Assembly: GCA_964502005.1 (NCBI GenBank)
Contig: CAZCUX010000010.1
Location: forward strand, 168,472-232,471
DNA from: CAJWOS01 sp964502005
GTDB lineage: Bacteria > Myxococcota_A > UBA796 > UBA2385
Length of the DNA stretch: 64,000 bases
Direction of reading: 5' to 3'
A program made the position numbers and the translations under genes. Numbering within the stretch: the stretch's first letter is position 1; each line of letters begins with the position of its first letter. The notes below the pieces were generated by a model. The model did not search any database. It worked only from the letters and a program-made list of their open reading frames with translations, and was not told where the DNA came from. Below are positions 54,967-63,153 of this stretch, one piece after another.

Positions 54967-55139
54967 GACCACTCCACCCAAAGAGAGCGTTCGGCGCCAC
55001 GAAGTAGAACGGAGCCGCTCGCAAGATCACATTTCGGACATTTTATGTCGACTTTCCCGACGTCACAACCCCTAACACCTGAACATAAATAGCGCAACTG
55101 TCTGAACCCTATCTCTGTTGGCGTGCAGCACTCGGGCAT
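54963..55139 (-). CDS. Small Com-like zinc-ribbon protein coupled to the ArsC/hslO unit
   Basis: 58 aa from ATG at 55139: IGFRQLRYLCSGVRGCDVGK then VDIKCPKCDLASG. Cys19, Cys25, Cys34 and Cys37 (the last two as CPKC) resemble the Com family of small zinc fingers, first known as a translational regulator in phage Mu. The stop overlaps the ArsC-like start by four bases (ATGA), which supports expression as the first gene of the unit. A longer N-terminal reading exists; no clear ribosome site was found. Confidence 0.6.
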   Translation of the reverse strand: MPECCTPTEIGFRQLRYLCSGVRGCDVGKVDIKCPKCDLASGSVLLRGAERSLWVEWS

Positions 55140-55185
55140 CGCGCGCACCGTGGCCCCAACACCCCGTACGCCGCGCAAGCAGCAA

Positions 55186-55680
55186 TCAGACCACCATCGC
55201 CGAAAATGCGCCAAAGGCAAGCATCCCCATTGCAAGCATCACACCGAGTACGATGGGACCATTTCCGGGAATGGGGTCCATACTCGGTGTCTGCCGCAGG
55301 ATTTCCGCGTAGTCTTCCGTCAAGAGCGCCCGCATCTCTGGTCGGCGCAAGTGAAACAACAACCAGCCGCCAACCAAAGTACCAAACGGATAAGCGGGAA
55401 GGCTCATCAAGGCCACAATCTGCACGGGCAGGAGCTTCCGTGTCTGCAAGCGCGCGAGGCGCCGACCGACCCCTATTTGGGGCCCCGCCAGCACAATCGC
55501 CATGAGCGCGGACACCGTCGCCGGCAAGGGCGGCTGGCTGCCATAGGCGACGAAGGTCGCCCAAATGACAAATCCAAACACACCCAACACCCCCACCAAC
55601 GACAACAGGCGCCCCCCATCCCGCAGGGCGAGTTCATACACACGCTGTTTTTGTCGTTGTTGCTGGGCGATGGGGTCCAT
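55186..55680 (-). CDS. Small membrane protein of unknown function
   Basis: 164 aa; ATG at 55680 follows GGAGG. Four predicted helices (LLSLVGVLGVFGFVIWATFV, SALMAIVLAGPQIGVG, LPVQIVALMSLPAYPFGTLV, GNGPIVLGVMLAMGMLAFGA). It contains LRRPEMRALLTEDYAEIL between helices 3 and 4. No family is recognised. Divergent from the DUF2809 gene across 165 bp. Confidence 0.7.
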   Translation of the reverse strand: MDPIAQQQRQKQRVYELALRDGGRLLSLVGVLGVFGFVIWATFVAYGSQPPLPATVSALMAIVLAGPQIGVGRRLARLQTRKLLPVQIVALMSLPAYPFGTLVGGWLLFHLRRPEMRALLTEDYAEILRQTPSMDPIPGNGPIVLGVMLAMGMLAFGAFSAMVV

Positions 55681-55845
55681 GCTGGCGCCTCCGGAACAAG
55701 AGGACCGATATGCCCCCTGGCCGTACCCGATAACCGTCCGAGGCGCACAGGCACGCGCCAGAACTTCGACCGGTCGACACCGCAAGAGGTTCGGCACCTC
55801 GGCCACAAAACCGTTAGGTTGGGCGACACCCAGCGTGGGGCGCCA

Positions 55846-56238
55846 ATGCCAAGCTTCCAAATCCGACCCGCCGCGACCGCAGCGCTCCTGCTTGTCCTCG
55901 GCCTGCTGTTGTTCAAGTTCGGCTCTGGCCATCTACGAGGCTTTGGGAGCGACGTGCTCGTCGTCGTCTTCCTCGTTGCTTGCCTTGCTTCTTTTTCGAT
56001 AGGGAGGCGAGCCTCTCGCGTCAGCGGGGTCCTCGCTTTTGCGGTGGTCGTCGAGTGTATCCAAGCCATGAAGTGGGTTGGGCCCGATAGCCACTGGCTC
56101 CTTCACCTCACGTTGGGAAGTACCTTCGACGTGTTGGACCTCCTCGCGTACTTCATCGGTGCAGCAGTCGCTTGGCCCATCGAGCACGCCTGGGAAACGT
56201 CACGCCCGCCGACTCCTCCACCTTCAGCCACCCACTGA
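55846..56238 (+). CDS. DUF2809-type small membrane protein
   Basis: 130 aa; ATG at 55846. Four helices with the family pattern: ATAALLLVLGLLLFKFGSGH, LRGFGSDVLVVVFLVACLAS, VLAFAVVVECIQAMKW and TFDVLDLLAYFIGAAVAWPI. The Arg-Gly-Phe-Gly-Ser-Asp and Glu-Cys-Ile-Gln elements match DUF2809. Function unknown. Overlaps the convergent gene by 15 bp. Confidence 0.7.
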   Translation: MPSFQIRPAATAALLLVLGLLLFKFGSGHLRGFGSDVLVVVFLVACLASFSIGRRASRVSGVLAFAVVVECIQAMKWVGPDSHWLLHLTLGSTFDVLDLLAYFIGAAVAWPIEHAWETSRPPTPPPSATH

Positions 56239-57624
56239 GGACGTCCGCTTTTGCTCGGCCGCCACGGCGCCAATGTGACGCAACACACGTTCGTGAATCC
56301 GGTGAATAATCGCCGTCGACCAGGTTGACCAATACAACACAGGCGCCATGTCCACCGTGTAGTAGGTGCGGCCCACCAAACGAGTCCGTTCATTGGGAAG
56401 CGGCTCCAATACGAACTCACCCTTGCGACTCAGCAACGTTCCGTCCCAGATATGGGGCGCCCAAACCTTGTTCCATGGGGACCATTCAACCATCGGCGGA
56501 GGCGAATCCGTTACGTCGAAGGCAAGGTGGTGAGGCGGATTCCAAGTCGTAATCGGCTCAACGAATGGACCCGTCGAAAACTCGCAGTATCGCACGGCCC
56601 CCACGCCTTCCCCCTCAATACGTGCACGTTGGGGCCACGCAACACCTGCACGAAAAAACCACTCCGGTGTGTCAGACTCCGGAATCTCCGGAAACGCGAC
56701 AACCACATCCCAAACGTCGCTCGGGGGAGCGTCCACCTCCACGACCGTCTCGGCCACGTGCACAACAGAAGGCCCCGGCACAGGCTCCAACCACGTCAAC
56801 AACGGCAACATCACCATCGGTGCCACCAGTGTACGTCGCGCTTCAAGGTCCGCCAGGCCCCTTCCCAACAACGCGCCGACAACACCGATAGCAACCGCAA
56901 GGGGTGCCGCCATTGCCAAGCAAATCACCCCTTCCAATGCAAACAACAACAATAGGCCGCCAGCAACCGCCTGACTCGCAACGCCCACCAAAACCGTTGT
57001 TACCGCGCTCTGACGGGCCCGAAGGTTGAACAAAAAGCCCGCCAAACCCGCCATCAAGAACGGTCCCCCGACGAACAGTGCTGCGCCATAATCTCCCATG
57101 ACCAACGTAGAAACGGCTGCATAGGGCACGAATGCGGCGGCACCTCCCACAACGCCTGTCAAAGCCGCGACAGCAGCCCGCTCTGAGCCCACCAGCACGC
57201 GTGTGCGCGGCACATTCGTCGGACGTGAAGGTAGGAAACTGAGCAAGCCCATCATCAGATATTGGACCAAAGGAACGAAGAACAGCAAGCCCCACGCTGC
57301 CGAGAGCCCCGCATCTTTTGCACGCCGAATCGACATCGTTGCACCAATCCAAGCAAACGGCAACGTTGTCAAAACCAAAAGAAGAGGGAGCCAATCTGGC
57401 GCTGCCCCCAATACCTCCAACCGAACCGTGGCCAACGGCGCGAGGTAGACCAGCGGAGAAATCCAAACATCGGCGAACACCTTAATCAACAAGGCATCCA
57501 TCGAGAACTTGGCGAACATAAGGCCGAGACCGCTACGCAAGTAAAACGTTCGACCAACCGGAGACGTTAGACTCAACCAGCGAGACAGCGGCGAAGAAGC
57601 GGGAACCAACTGCGTAGAGGACAT
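56224..57624 (-). CDS. DUF805 / multi-pass membrane / SRPBCC fusion protein
   Basis: 466 aa from MSSTQLVPA. Residues about 20-120 match DUF805 (GRTFYLRSGLGLMFAKFSMD, FAWIGATMSIRRAKDAGLSA, WGLLFFVPLVQYLMMGLLSF). A second bundle of four to five helices follows (about 140-280). The last 180 residues are a START-like SRPBCC lipid-binding fold (AETVVEVDAPPSDVWDVVVA, PHHLAFDVTDSPPPMVEWSP, GRTYYTVDMAPVLYWSTWST). A membrane module joined to a hydrophobic-ligand pocket suggests lipid handling; the combination is uncommon. Confidence 0.75.
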   Translation of the reverse strand: MSSTQLVPASSPLSRWLSLTSPVGRTFYLRSGLGLMFAKFSMDALLIKVFADVWISPLVYLAPLATVRLEVLGAAPDWLPLLLVLTTLPFAWIGATMSIRRAKDAGLSAAWGLLFFVPLVQYLMMGLLSFLPSRPTNVPRTRVLVGSERAAVAALTGVVGGAAAFVPYAAVSTLVMGDYGAALFVGGPFLMAGLAGFLFNLRARQSAVTTVLVGVASQAVAGGLLLLFALEGVICLAMAAPLAVAIGVVGALLGRGLADLEARRTLVAPMVMLPLLTWLEPVPGPSVVHVAETVVEVDAPPSDVWDVVVAFPEIPESDTPEWFFRAGVAWPQRARIEGEGVGAVRYCEFSTGPFVEPITTWNPPHHLAFDVTDSPPPMVEWSPWNKVWAPHIWDGTLLSRKGEFVLEPLPNERTRLVGRTYYTVDMAPVLYWSTWSTAIIHRIHERVLRHIGAVAAEQKRTSSVGG

Positions 57625-57657
57625 GCCGCCGATGTATCCCACGCGACGACTCCGCCG

Positions 57658-58677
57658 TCAACGGGACCTCAAGGAAGCACTTCTCCGGCGAAGCACCTTC
57701 TCCATCGTCGCAAGCAACTTTTCCGACGAAACGGGTTTTGAGACGTAGGCGTCCATACCCGCAGCCTCGCAGCGCGCGCGTCCGCTCGGCAACACATTCG
57801 CCGTGACGGCGACAATCGGAATATCGCGCAGCACGCCACCTTGTCCCCGAATCCAGCGTGTTGCCTCAAAGCCGTCCATTATCGGCATATGTAGGTCCAT
57901 CAGAACGATGTCGAAGTCACCCCGCGCGAGAATGGTCGTCGCTGCACGACCGTCTTCGGCGACTTCCACGCGACATCCCTTGCGGTCGAGCAGGCCCTCC
58001 AAAACGGCCAAATTGACCCGGTTATCATCCACCACCAACACACGAAGCCCCCGAAACGTAGCCTCATTGGTTTCCGTACTTTCGAGCAAACCAAAGCACA
58101 GGTCCGGTAGCGAAAACCAAACAACGATACCGTCATTCGCAACACCCTGGAGCTGAACGGAGAGCAAGCCACCCCACGCTTCCACCTGTTGCGCGGCGCT
58201 GGCCAAGCCAACATCATCGGGCGCAATCGAACCCAACGAAATCTGGGGACGCGTCTCGAAAGAAGAGCCTTCGACAAACACCACCCAATCGACCTTGTTG
58301 TTCAGGAGACACCGCTTTCGCAGGCCCAGCCGAACATGCCTGCCACCCATTGCCGCAATCGAAAGCACGCAGCGAACAATGCGTCCCAACGATTCCGCAA
58401 AGCCACCGTTCACCATCGGACCGTCTTCTCGCGTATCCAACACAAAGCTACAGGACGTGAGCACGGCCGCTTCCGTTGCGTCGACCGGCAAACATGCGCG
58501 CAGAAGTGCCCGCAACGGTTGTGCTCTCCTCGCAATGCTATCGCCATAGTTTCCTATGCTTTCCACATCTCCCCCAAACGTGGTTTCCAACGCGAAAGTC
58601 TCTGGACTTACCACCCGTTCATTGCAACAATCATCGCTACAATATTCCCAGATACCAAGGCCTTCGTCCACCCTCAA
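57658..58677 (-). CDS. Receiver-domain protein with degenerate histidine-kinase-like N-terminus
   Basis: 339 aa. The C-terminal 125 residues form an intact receiver: LRVLVVDDNRVNLAVLEGLL, the phosphoacceptor Asp in DIVLMDLHMPIMDGFEATRW, Thr in PIVAVTANVLP and Lys in AGMDAYVSKPVSS. The N-terminal 200 residues look like a worn HATPase domain (LGRIVRCVLSIAAMGGRHVR, SLQGVANDGIVVWFSLPDL-type end), but no H-box and no clear N/G boxes are seen. It may be the tail of a hybrid kinase or an independent regulator. The start is unclear: TTG 58677 or GTG 58671. Confidence 0.75.
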   Translation of the reverse strand: MRVDEGLGIWEYCSDDCCNERVVSPETFALETTFGGDVESIGNYGDSIARRAQPLRALLRACLPVDATEAAVLTSCSFVLDTREDGPMVNGGFAESLGRIVRCVLSIAAMGGRHVRLGLRKRCLLNNKVDWVVFVEGSSFETRPQISLGSIAPDDVGLASAAQQVEAWGGLLSVQLQGVANDGIVVWFSLPDLCFGLLESTETNEATFRGLRVLVVDDNRVNLAVLEGLLDRKGCRVEVAEDGRAATTILARGDFDIVLMDLHMPIMDGFEATRWIRGQGGVLRDIPIVAVTANVLPSGRARCEAAGMDAYVSKPVSSEKLLATMEKVLRRRSASLRSR

Positions 58678-58925
58678 AGTTTCTTGAGGACGATCCGCTG
58701 ATTTCTCGTGAACATCCTTCCAAACGATGTTCTCTGATATTACAGCATACTTTCAATGTGTAAAATGAGGTGGCGTTCCTCGCATTTCAAGACGAGCGAA
58801 CGCTCCGCCCTACGAGTGTGCGACGCAACCCAGCCGGGACCGGAGCTTGGGACGGCCCACGGAACGCACCAACGAGAGGCGCACATCGGCCGGAAATGCC
58901 AATCCTCCAAAAATGACACCGTACA
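58678..58925. other. Intergenic region, first part
   Basis: No convincing gene on either strand. Presumably holds the promoter of the receiver gene (minus strand). Confidence 0.4.
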
Positions 58926-59024
58926 GGAGGCGATGGCCGAGTGTCCTCGGACGGGAGGACCAGCCCGTGCTGGATTCTCTAGAACGGGCCCGCAGCTCGT
59001 TCTGCTGACCACAACTACGCCTCC
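58926..59024 (+). ncRNA. Candidate structured RNA with a closed multi-branch fold
   Basis: GGAGGCG (58926-58932) pairs with CGCCTCC (59018-59024) and encloses three hairpins: GTCCTC/GAGGAC (58943-58960), CAGC/GCTG (58961-58972) and a 9-bp AGAACGGGC/GCTCGTTCT with a CCGCA loop (58981-59003). It lies in a 463-bp stretch without genes. It is not a canonical tRNA: no T-loop sequence and wrong arm sizes. Strand is undetermined; GC-rich DNA can produce such folds by chance. Confidence 0.25.
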
Positions 59025-59140
59025 GAGAAACATCGCTCTCTTCGACGCGAACGCACATCTCGCACCGAACCTGCACTCCCCTATCGCATCTCGGTGGCAC
59101 GCTCTTCATAAACAACCCGCGGAACGAGCATCCCCGCGCC

Positions 59141-59704
59141 CTAATCGCCTCCCAATGCCCCTGCACCGAGAACAATGAGCGTAAGCGGGGGCACGATGCC
59201 GATGGCAGTGCCAAGGAGATGGTCCCGGTGACGCACACCACTCAACGACAATGCAACAGTAATCGGAGGCGTGACCATGAATGCAGCACGAAGCAATGCA
59301 ATCCCGCGAATGGGACGTGCCTGCATCGTCGCCAACACCTTTCGTATCCATGGCCGTTCGACCGCGGCCAACGCCTCACCCCCCAACTTTCGATAGAAGC
59401 CGAATGTCAAGGCAGCCGCAAGAACACAGCTCAAATACGAAATTGCCCAACCTTCCACCGGCCCCCAAAGCCACACAGCGGCAACCACGAAGACCCAGCC
59501 TGGCACCTGTACGACGTTCGCGACTACGGCCAAGGCTACAAAGCAAACCAAGCCCCAAGGCCCTGTCGCACGCACCAGCGAAGAAACTGCAGCTGGTTCA
59601 ACTTCTACGCCCGACCAACGCAAGCCAAGGCCTACCAGTACAAGCACCAACACCAAGACGAGAGGTCGAATCCAACGACGAAATGGGCTCGCGGAAGAAG
59701 CCAT
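59141..59704 (-). CDS. VTT-domain (TVP38/TMEM64 / DedA-like) membrane protein
   Basis: 187 aa from ATG at 59704, whose ATG overlaps the TGA of the upstream cyclase gene. Helices at WIRPLVLVLVLVLVGLGLRW, GLVCFVALAVVANVVQVPGW, VFVVAAVWLWGPVEGWAISY and the C-terminal GTAIGIVPPLTLIVLGAGAL. The family core FGFYRKLGGEAL and RPIRGIALLRAAFMVTPPI is present. VTT proteins are lipid scramblases or transporters involved in membrane homeostasis. Last gene of the pilT-thiS-cyclase unit. Confidence 0.85.
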   Translation of the reverse strand: MASSASPFRRWIRPLVLVLVLVLVGLGLRWSGVEVEPAAVSSLVRATGPWGLVCFVALAVVANVVQVPGWVFVVAAVWLWGPVEGWAISYLSCVLAAALTFGFYRKLGGEALAAVERPWIRKVLATMQARPIRGIALLRAAFMVTPPITVALSLSGVRHRDHLLGTAIGIVPPLTLIVLGAGALGGD

Positions 59705-61311
59705 CAGCACGTCCCAGCCGAAACGGGCATCGGCGCCAGCTCTACGACTTCAATGGGCTCGCTCTTCCCTTTCACCATGACGCGGCGCCGGACAACCGCC
59801 GACGCAGCAAGAACGACACCGTCATCGAGTTGGTCAAACACATCTGCAGGAACAACCAAGTGTCCAGGTCTCGCTTGTCCTTCGAGTCGCGCGGCCGTAT
59901 TTACGACGTCCCCAATCACGGTGTATTCAAATTTCACAGTTGACCCCATCGTCCCCTGCACCAGCGGGCCAGCGGCGACGCCAACGCGTGCTTGAAATGG
60001 CTCGGAGCCCCGTAGTACCAGCACCTCATTGCATCGCTGCAGCTCCGAGAGCAAATCAAGCCCGCACCGTACGGCGCGAAACCGAACCGAGGCGGCATCT
60101 TCGTTGGCCAAAGGTACGAAAACACCCATCACACCATCACCCATACGCTTGTCGATAATGCCGCCATTTCGCGCAAATGCCTGGTCAATGAATCCAAAGT
60201 AGGTGTTGAGTTCATCGACGACTACCTCCGGATCCCGCCGCTCCGTGCGGGGCGTAAAGCCAACCAAATCCGCAAACAACACCGCCGCGTCCGTTCGTCT
60301 CCCACCCAAACGTGTTTCCATCTCCGGATTCTCAAGAATTTCTTCCACCAAGTCCGCCGAAAGGTAGCCGCTCAACTTTTGGCTCGCCAAGAGACTTCGA
60401 CGCAACTTTCGCTCTTCTTCCCACAACGCGTGGTACCGCACATCTTGTGCATTCACCAATGCTTCGATGTTTTGCCCCTCGCGCTGCAACTCGGCCTCCG
60501 CTCGCCGAAGCCAGCGGAAGGTCATGACGGCGAGCCCCACTCCTACGCCTGCAATGCCGCCCCAAATGCTTCCCGCAAAGCCCGCGGTCATGTCACCCAG
60601 CAGGGCGCCCAACGCACCGCCGAGGACGCCAACGAGGGAAAGCAAACGTCGACGGACGACCTCGGACTGCGCAAAGCGTATTTCAAGCACCAACCGCTTT
60701 ACCGAGGCATCGGTGAACGGATTCTCCACAACGGTGACTTGCGCGTCGGGTAGGTCCCAAATGGTTGGAAGCCGTTCGAGGGTGCCAATCGTGTTCCAAA
60801 CCGTCGCACAGTCCAAACCGCGCGGACCCGAGAATGCAATGCGCGCGAAGCCCGACCGATGTTCCAGAATTTCGATATCCAGGGTGCGATTGTACATTCG
60901 GACCAAGCGGGGAAACTGTCCCACAGCAAGGTCCGGCGACCCAATCGCGCGCACCAAATCGTACAATACACCTATGTTCTCGCGTCGCGATGCAATCCAG
61001 CCTCCCTCTCGCCACAACTGCCACATTGGATGCGTAAACGCTGGCAAATCCGGTAGCTTGTAGACACGCCCCGCCAATGCAAGCTGGAACCTACGCTGCC
61101 ACTCAATAGAAACCCATAGGTCATCGGCCGTGACGTGCGACCGCGGTAAGCCCGCATCCAACAAGGCACCATCGACCACGTCCCGACCTTCCCGTTCCTC
61201 CAAGAACCAGATGAAACCTCGCAGCCCCTTCGTGGAGTAATGAAGCGCAGCGAGGTCAACATCCGAACCCGAGGCCGAGGATAGCCCGGCAATCGACGGT
61301 TGTTCAGCCAC
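59704..61311 (-). CDS. Membrane-associated class III adenylate/guanylate cyclase
   Basis: 535 aa from GTG at 61311. N-terminal helical domain (about 25-200; LRGFIWFLEEREGRDVVDGA, YNRTLDIEILEHRSGFARIA) of a type common in myxobacterial sensors, then two transmembrane helices (about 226-263, SLVGVLGGALGALLGDM and IWGGIAGVGVGLAVMTF), a coiled-coil linker (EAELQREGQNIEALVNAQDV) and the cyclase domain: LFADLVGFT (metal Asp), IIDKRMGDGVMGVF (Lys and second Asp) and YTVIGDVVNTAARLEG. Its start overlaps the end of thiS. Produces cAMP or cGMP; specificity not decided. Confidence 0.9.
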   Translation of the reverse strand: MAEQPSIAGLSSASGSDVDLAALHYSTKGLRGFIWFLEEREGRDVVDGALLDAGLPRSHVTADDLWVSIEWQRRFQLALAGRVYKLPDLPAFTHPMWQLWREGGWIASRRENIGVLYDLVRAIGSPDLAVGQFPRLVRMYNRTLDIEILEHRSGFARIAFSGPRGLDCATVWNTIGTLERLPTIWDLPDAQVTVVENPFTDASVKRLVLEIRFAQSEVVRRRLLSLVGVLGGALGALLGDMTAGFAGSIWGGIAGVGVGLAVMTFRWLRRAEAELQREGQNIEALVNAQDVRYHALWEEERKLRRSLLASQKLSGYLSADLVEEILENPEMETRLGGRRTDAAVLFADLVGFTPRTERRDPEVVVDELNTYFGFIDQAFARNGGIIDKRMGDGVMGVFVPLANEDAASVRFRAVRCGLDLLSELQRCNEVLVLRGSEPFQARVGVAAGPLVQGTMGSTVKFEYTVIGDVVNTAARLEGQARPGHLVVPADVFDQLDDGVVLAASAVVRRRVMVKGKSEPIEVVELAPMPVSAGTC

Positions 61312-61534
61312 CGCCAACCGCCTGCACCACCTCTACGCGGTCGTTCTCGCGCAAAACGCAGGTATCATGCTGGCTTCGCGGGACGACACGCGCGTTCACA
61401 GCGACCGCCACCCCATCGCGCCGGATGCCCAGGGTACCCAGCAATGTACCCAACGTCGCCGAAACGCCGACGACGTGCGGCTGTCCGTTGAGCACAATCG
61501 AAATTTCCTCTGAGCCCACCGCGTTTTCGCTCAT
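61304..61534 (-). CDS. thiS: ThiS-family sulfur carrier protein
   Basis: 76 aa. Ubiquitin-like fold: EISIVLNGQPHVVGVSATLG, VAVAVNARVVPRSQHDTCVL and a C-terminal Gly-Gly after VEVVQAVG, where thiocarboxylate forms for thiamin thiazole synthesis. Its ATG overlaps the pilT stop and its stop overlaps the cyclase start. No thiG, thiF or thiH gene is adjacent, so it may serve thiamin synthesis from afar or another sulfur-transfer pathway. Confidence 0.88.
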   Translation of the reverse strand: MSENAVGSEEISIVLNGQPHVVGVSATLGTLLGTLGIRRDGVAVAVNARVVPRSQHDTCVLRENDRVEVVQAVGGG

Positions 61535-62616
61535 GGCGTGCGCCCGGGGCGCTTCTGGCGGCTCTCGTCCGTCTCGAAGAGGTTCGGATTGTTGCTTTGC
61601 AGAATCGCTTGTTTCTGCGTGATTTCGCGACGAAATGCCAAGTTACGAAGAGATTCCTCCATGGTACACATTCCTTCCTGCTTGGCTGTCTGCATGATAG
61701 AAGGAATCTGATGCAGCTTGTTTTCACGAATCAAGTTGCGAATCGCTGGATTGACCAACATAATTTCGTGCGCCGCCACCCGACCAGGTCCGTTGGCCCG
61801 CCGCAACAATGCTTGGGTCACAACCCCCATCAGCGACGTGGACAACATCGTTCGAACCTGCGCCTGTTGCTCGTGCGGGTAGGAATCGACGATGCGGTCG
61901 ATGGTTTCGGGGCAAGAGTTGGTGTGCAAAGTCCCAAAGACCAAATGCCCCGTTTCCGCTGCGGTCATCGCGAGCGAGACCGTTTCAAGGTCGCGGAGCT
62001 CGCCTACCAAAATTACATCAGGGTCTTCCCGCAGGGCCGAACGCAAGGCAGCAGCGAAGCTGCGCGTGTGCGCTCCCACTTCCCGCTGGTTGATGACGCA
62101 TTTGTCCGGTGAATGAACAAACTCGATAGGGTCTTCGACGGTCAAGATATGTTCGTTGCGGGTACGGTTGATGTGGTCAATAATTGCTGCCAGCGTCGTA
62201 CTTTTGCCCGAACCCGTTGGCCCCGTCACCAAAACAAGGCCTTTCTTGAACTCCGCGATGCGCTGAAACACCTTCGGCGCGCTGATTTGCTCCAACGTAA
62301 GCACGGTGGTGGGAATCTGGCGCAAGACCATTCCTACGCCGCGGCTCTGCGTAAATACGTTGACACGAAACCGAGCAAGACCTTTCAAGCCTACGGAAAA
62401 GTCGATCTCCATGTCGTTTTCAAAGCGAGTTTTCTGCTTCTGATTCATGATGGAGTAGGCCAACCGCTTCGCATCATCTCCCGCCAACACGGGCAAATCG
62501 AGGCGGCGAACTTCGCCGTCAATCCGAACTGCGGGAACTTCGCCGGCAGCCAAGTGGATGTCCGATGCACGGTTTTCCACAGCAAACGTCAACAACTGAT
62601 CAATCTTGACGGACAC
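61531..62616 (-). CDS. pilT: Twitching-motility ATPase PilT
   Basis: 361 aa. GTG at 62616 follows CAGGAGAC and gives the typical start SVKIDQLLTFAVENRASDIH; the longer upstream reading is not homologous. Walker A GPTGSGKST lies at residues 132-140; the Asp box IDHINRTRNEHILTVEDPIE, Walker B LREDPDVILVGELRD and His box GHLVFGTLHTNS follow. The C-terminal retraction motif region (IRNLIRENKLHQIPSIMQTA) is present. Drives type IV pilus retraction. First gene of a four-gene coupled unit. Confidence 0.95.
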   Translation of the reverse strand: MSVKIDQLLTFAVENRASDIHLAAGEVPAVRIDGEVRRLDLPVLAGDDAKRLAYSIMNQKQKTRFENDMEIDFSVGLKGLARFRVNVFTQSRGVGMVLRQIPTTVLTLEQISAPKVFQRIAEFKKGLVLVTGPTGSGKSTTLAAIIDHINRTRNEHILTVEDPIEFVHSPDKCVINQREVGAHTRSFAAALRSALREDPDVILVGELRDLETVSLAMTAAETGHLVFGTLHTNSCPETIDRIVDSYPHEQQAQVRTMLSTSLMGVVTQALLRRANGPGRVAAHEIMLVNPAIRNLIRENKLHQIPSIMQTAKQEGMCTMEESLRNLAFRREITQKQAILQSNNPNLFETDESRQKRPGRTP

Positions 62617-63153
62617 GGTGTCTCCTGTCGGGCCTTGGACCATACCGCACGAGACAGCGCATGCACGGTTGAATGCTGAAATACCCCACCGCTGGCATAT
62701 CGTGGTGACCAAAGGTGGAGAAGCCCACTGGCGCTCGACGATAGCCCGCCTCCTTGGCGATGCCGTGGAGTTCCTGGGCACAAGCGCCCGACAAAGTTCA
62801 AAAACGTTACAAATTTACATGTACAGACGTACAAGACTGAATATACAGACAGCATCAAAAACCACCGATCGCAAACTATCGTCCGTTTTGCGGCCTCCGC
62901 CCCGCAGCGTGCTCCGATGCCCTTCTCCCCCCCAATCCCCATGACAGCGCACACCACCAACCACGGCCCCCTAAGCACCTATCGTTCCGTCGCTTTCGAT
63001 GAAGAGGAGCATGCCGAAGCCACACCCGCCTGCGCCCAGCAAGAGGCGACGCGGCCACCCAAGCGGCCGGCAAACGCCCCGTCACACTTGGCGCAGAGAG
63101 CCACAAATGGCGGAAGTTTGTATTTTCGCCACCCGAATCCGCGGGAACATGCG
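62617..63153. other. Divergent promoter region between pilT and the terminal lipoprotein gene
   Basis: 537 bp, with an AT-rich patch at about 62795-62870. The dyad TGTAC-AGAC-GTACA (62820-62833) lies in it. On the minus strand TTGTAC, 17 bases, TGTAAC (62834-62806) is a possible pilT promoter, matching consensus only partly. No gene is convincing here. Confidence 0.35.

Noticed and set aside
58926..59024. tRNA with a 7-bp acceptor stem
   Set aside because: No TTCRA-type T-loop, wrong arm sizes and no anticodon arm of 5 + 7; kept only as a candidate structured RNA.
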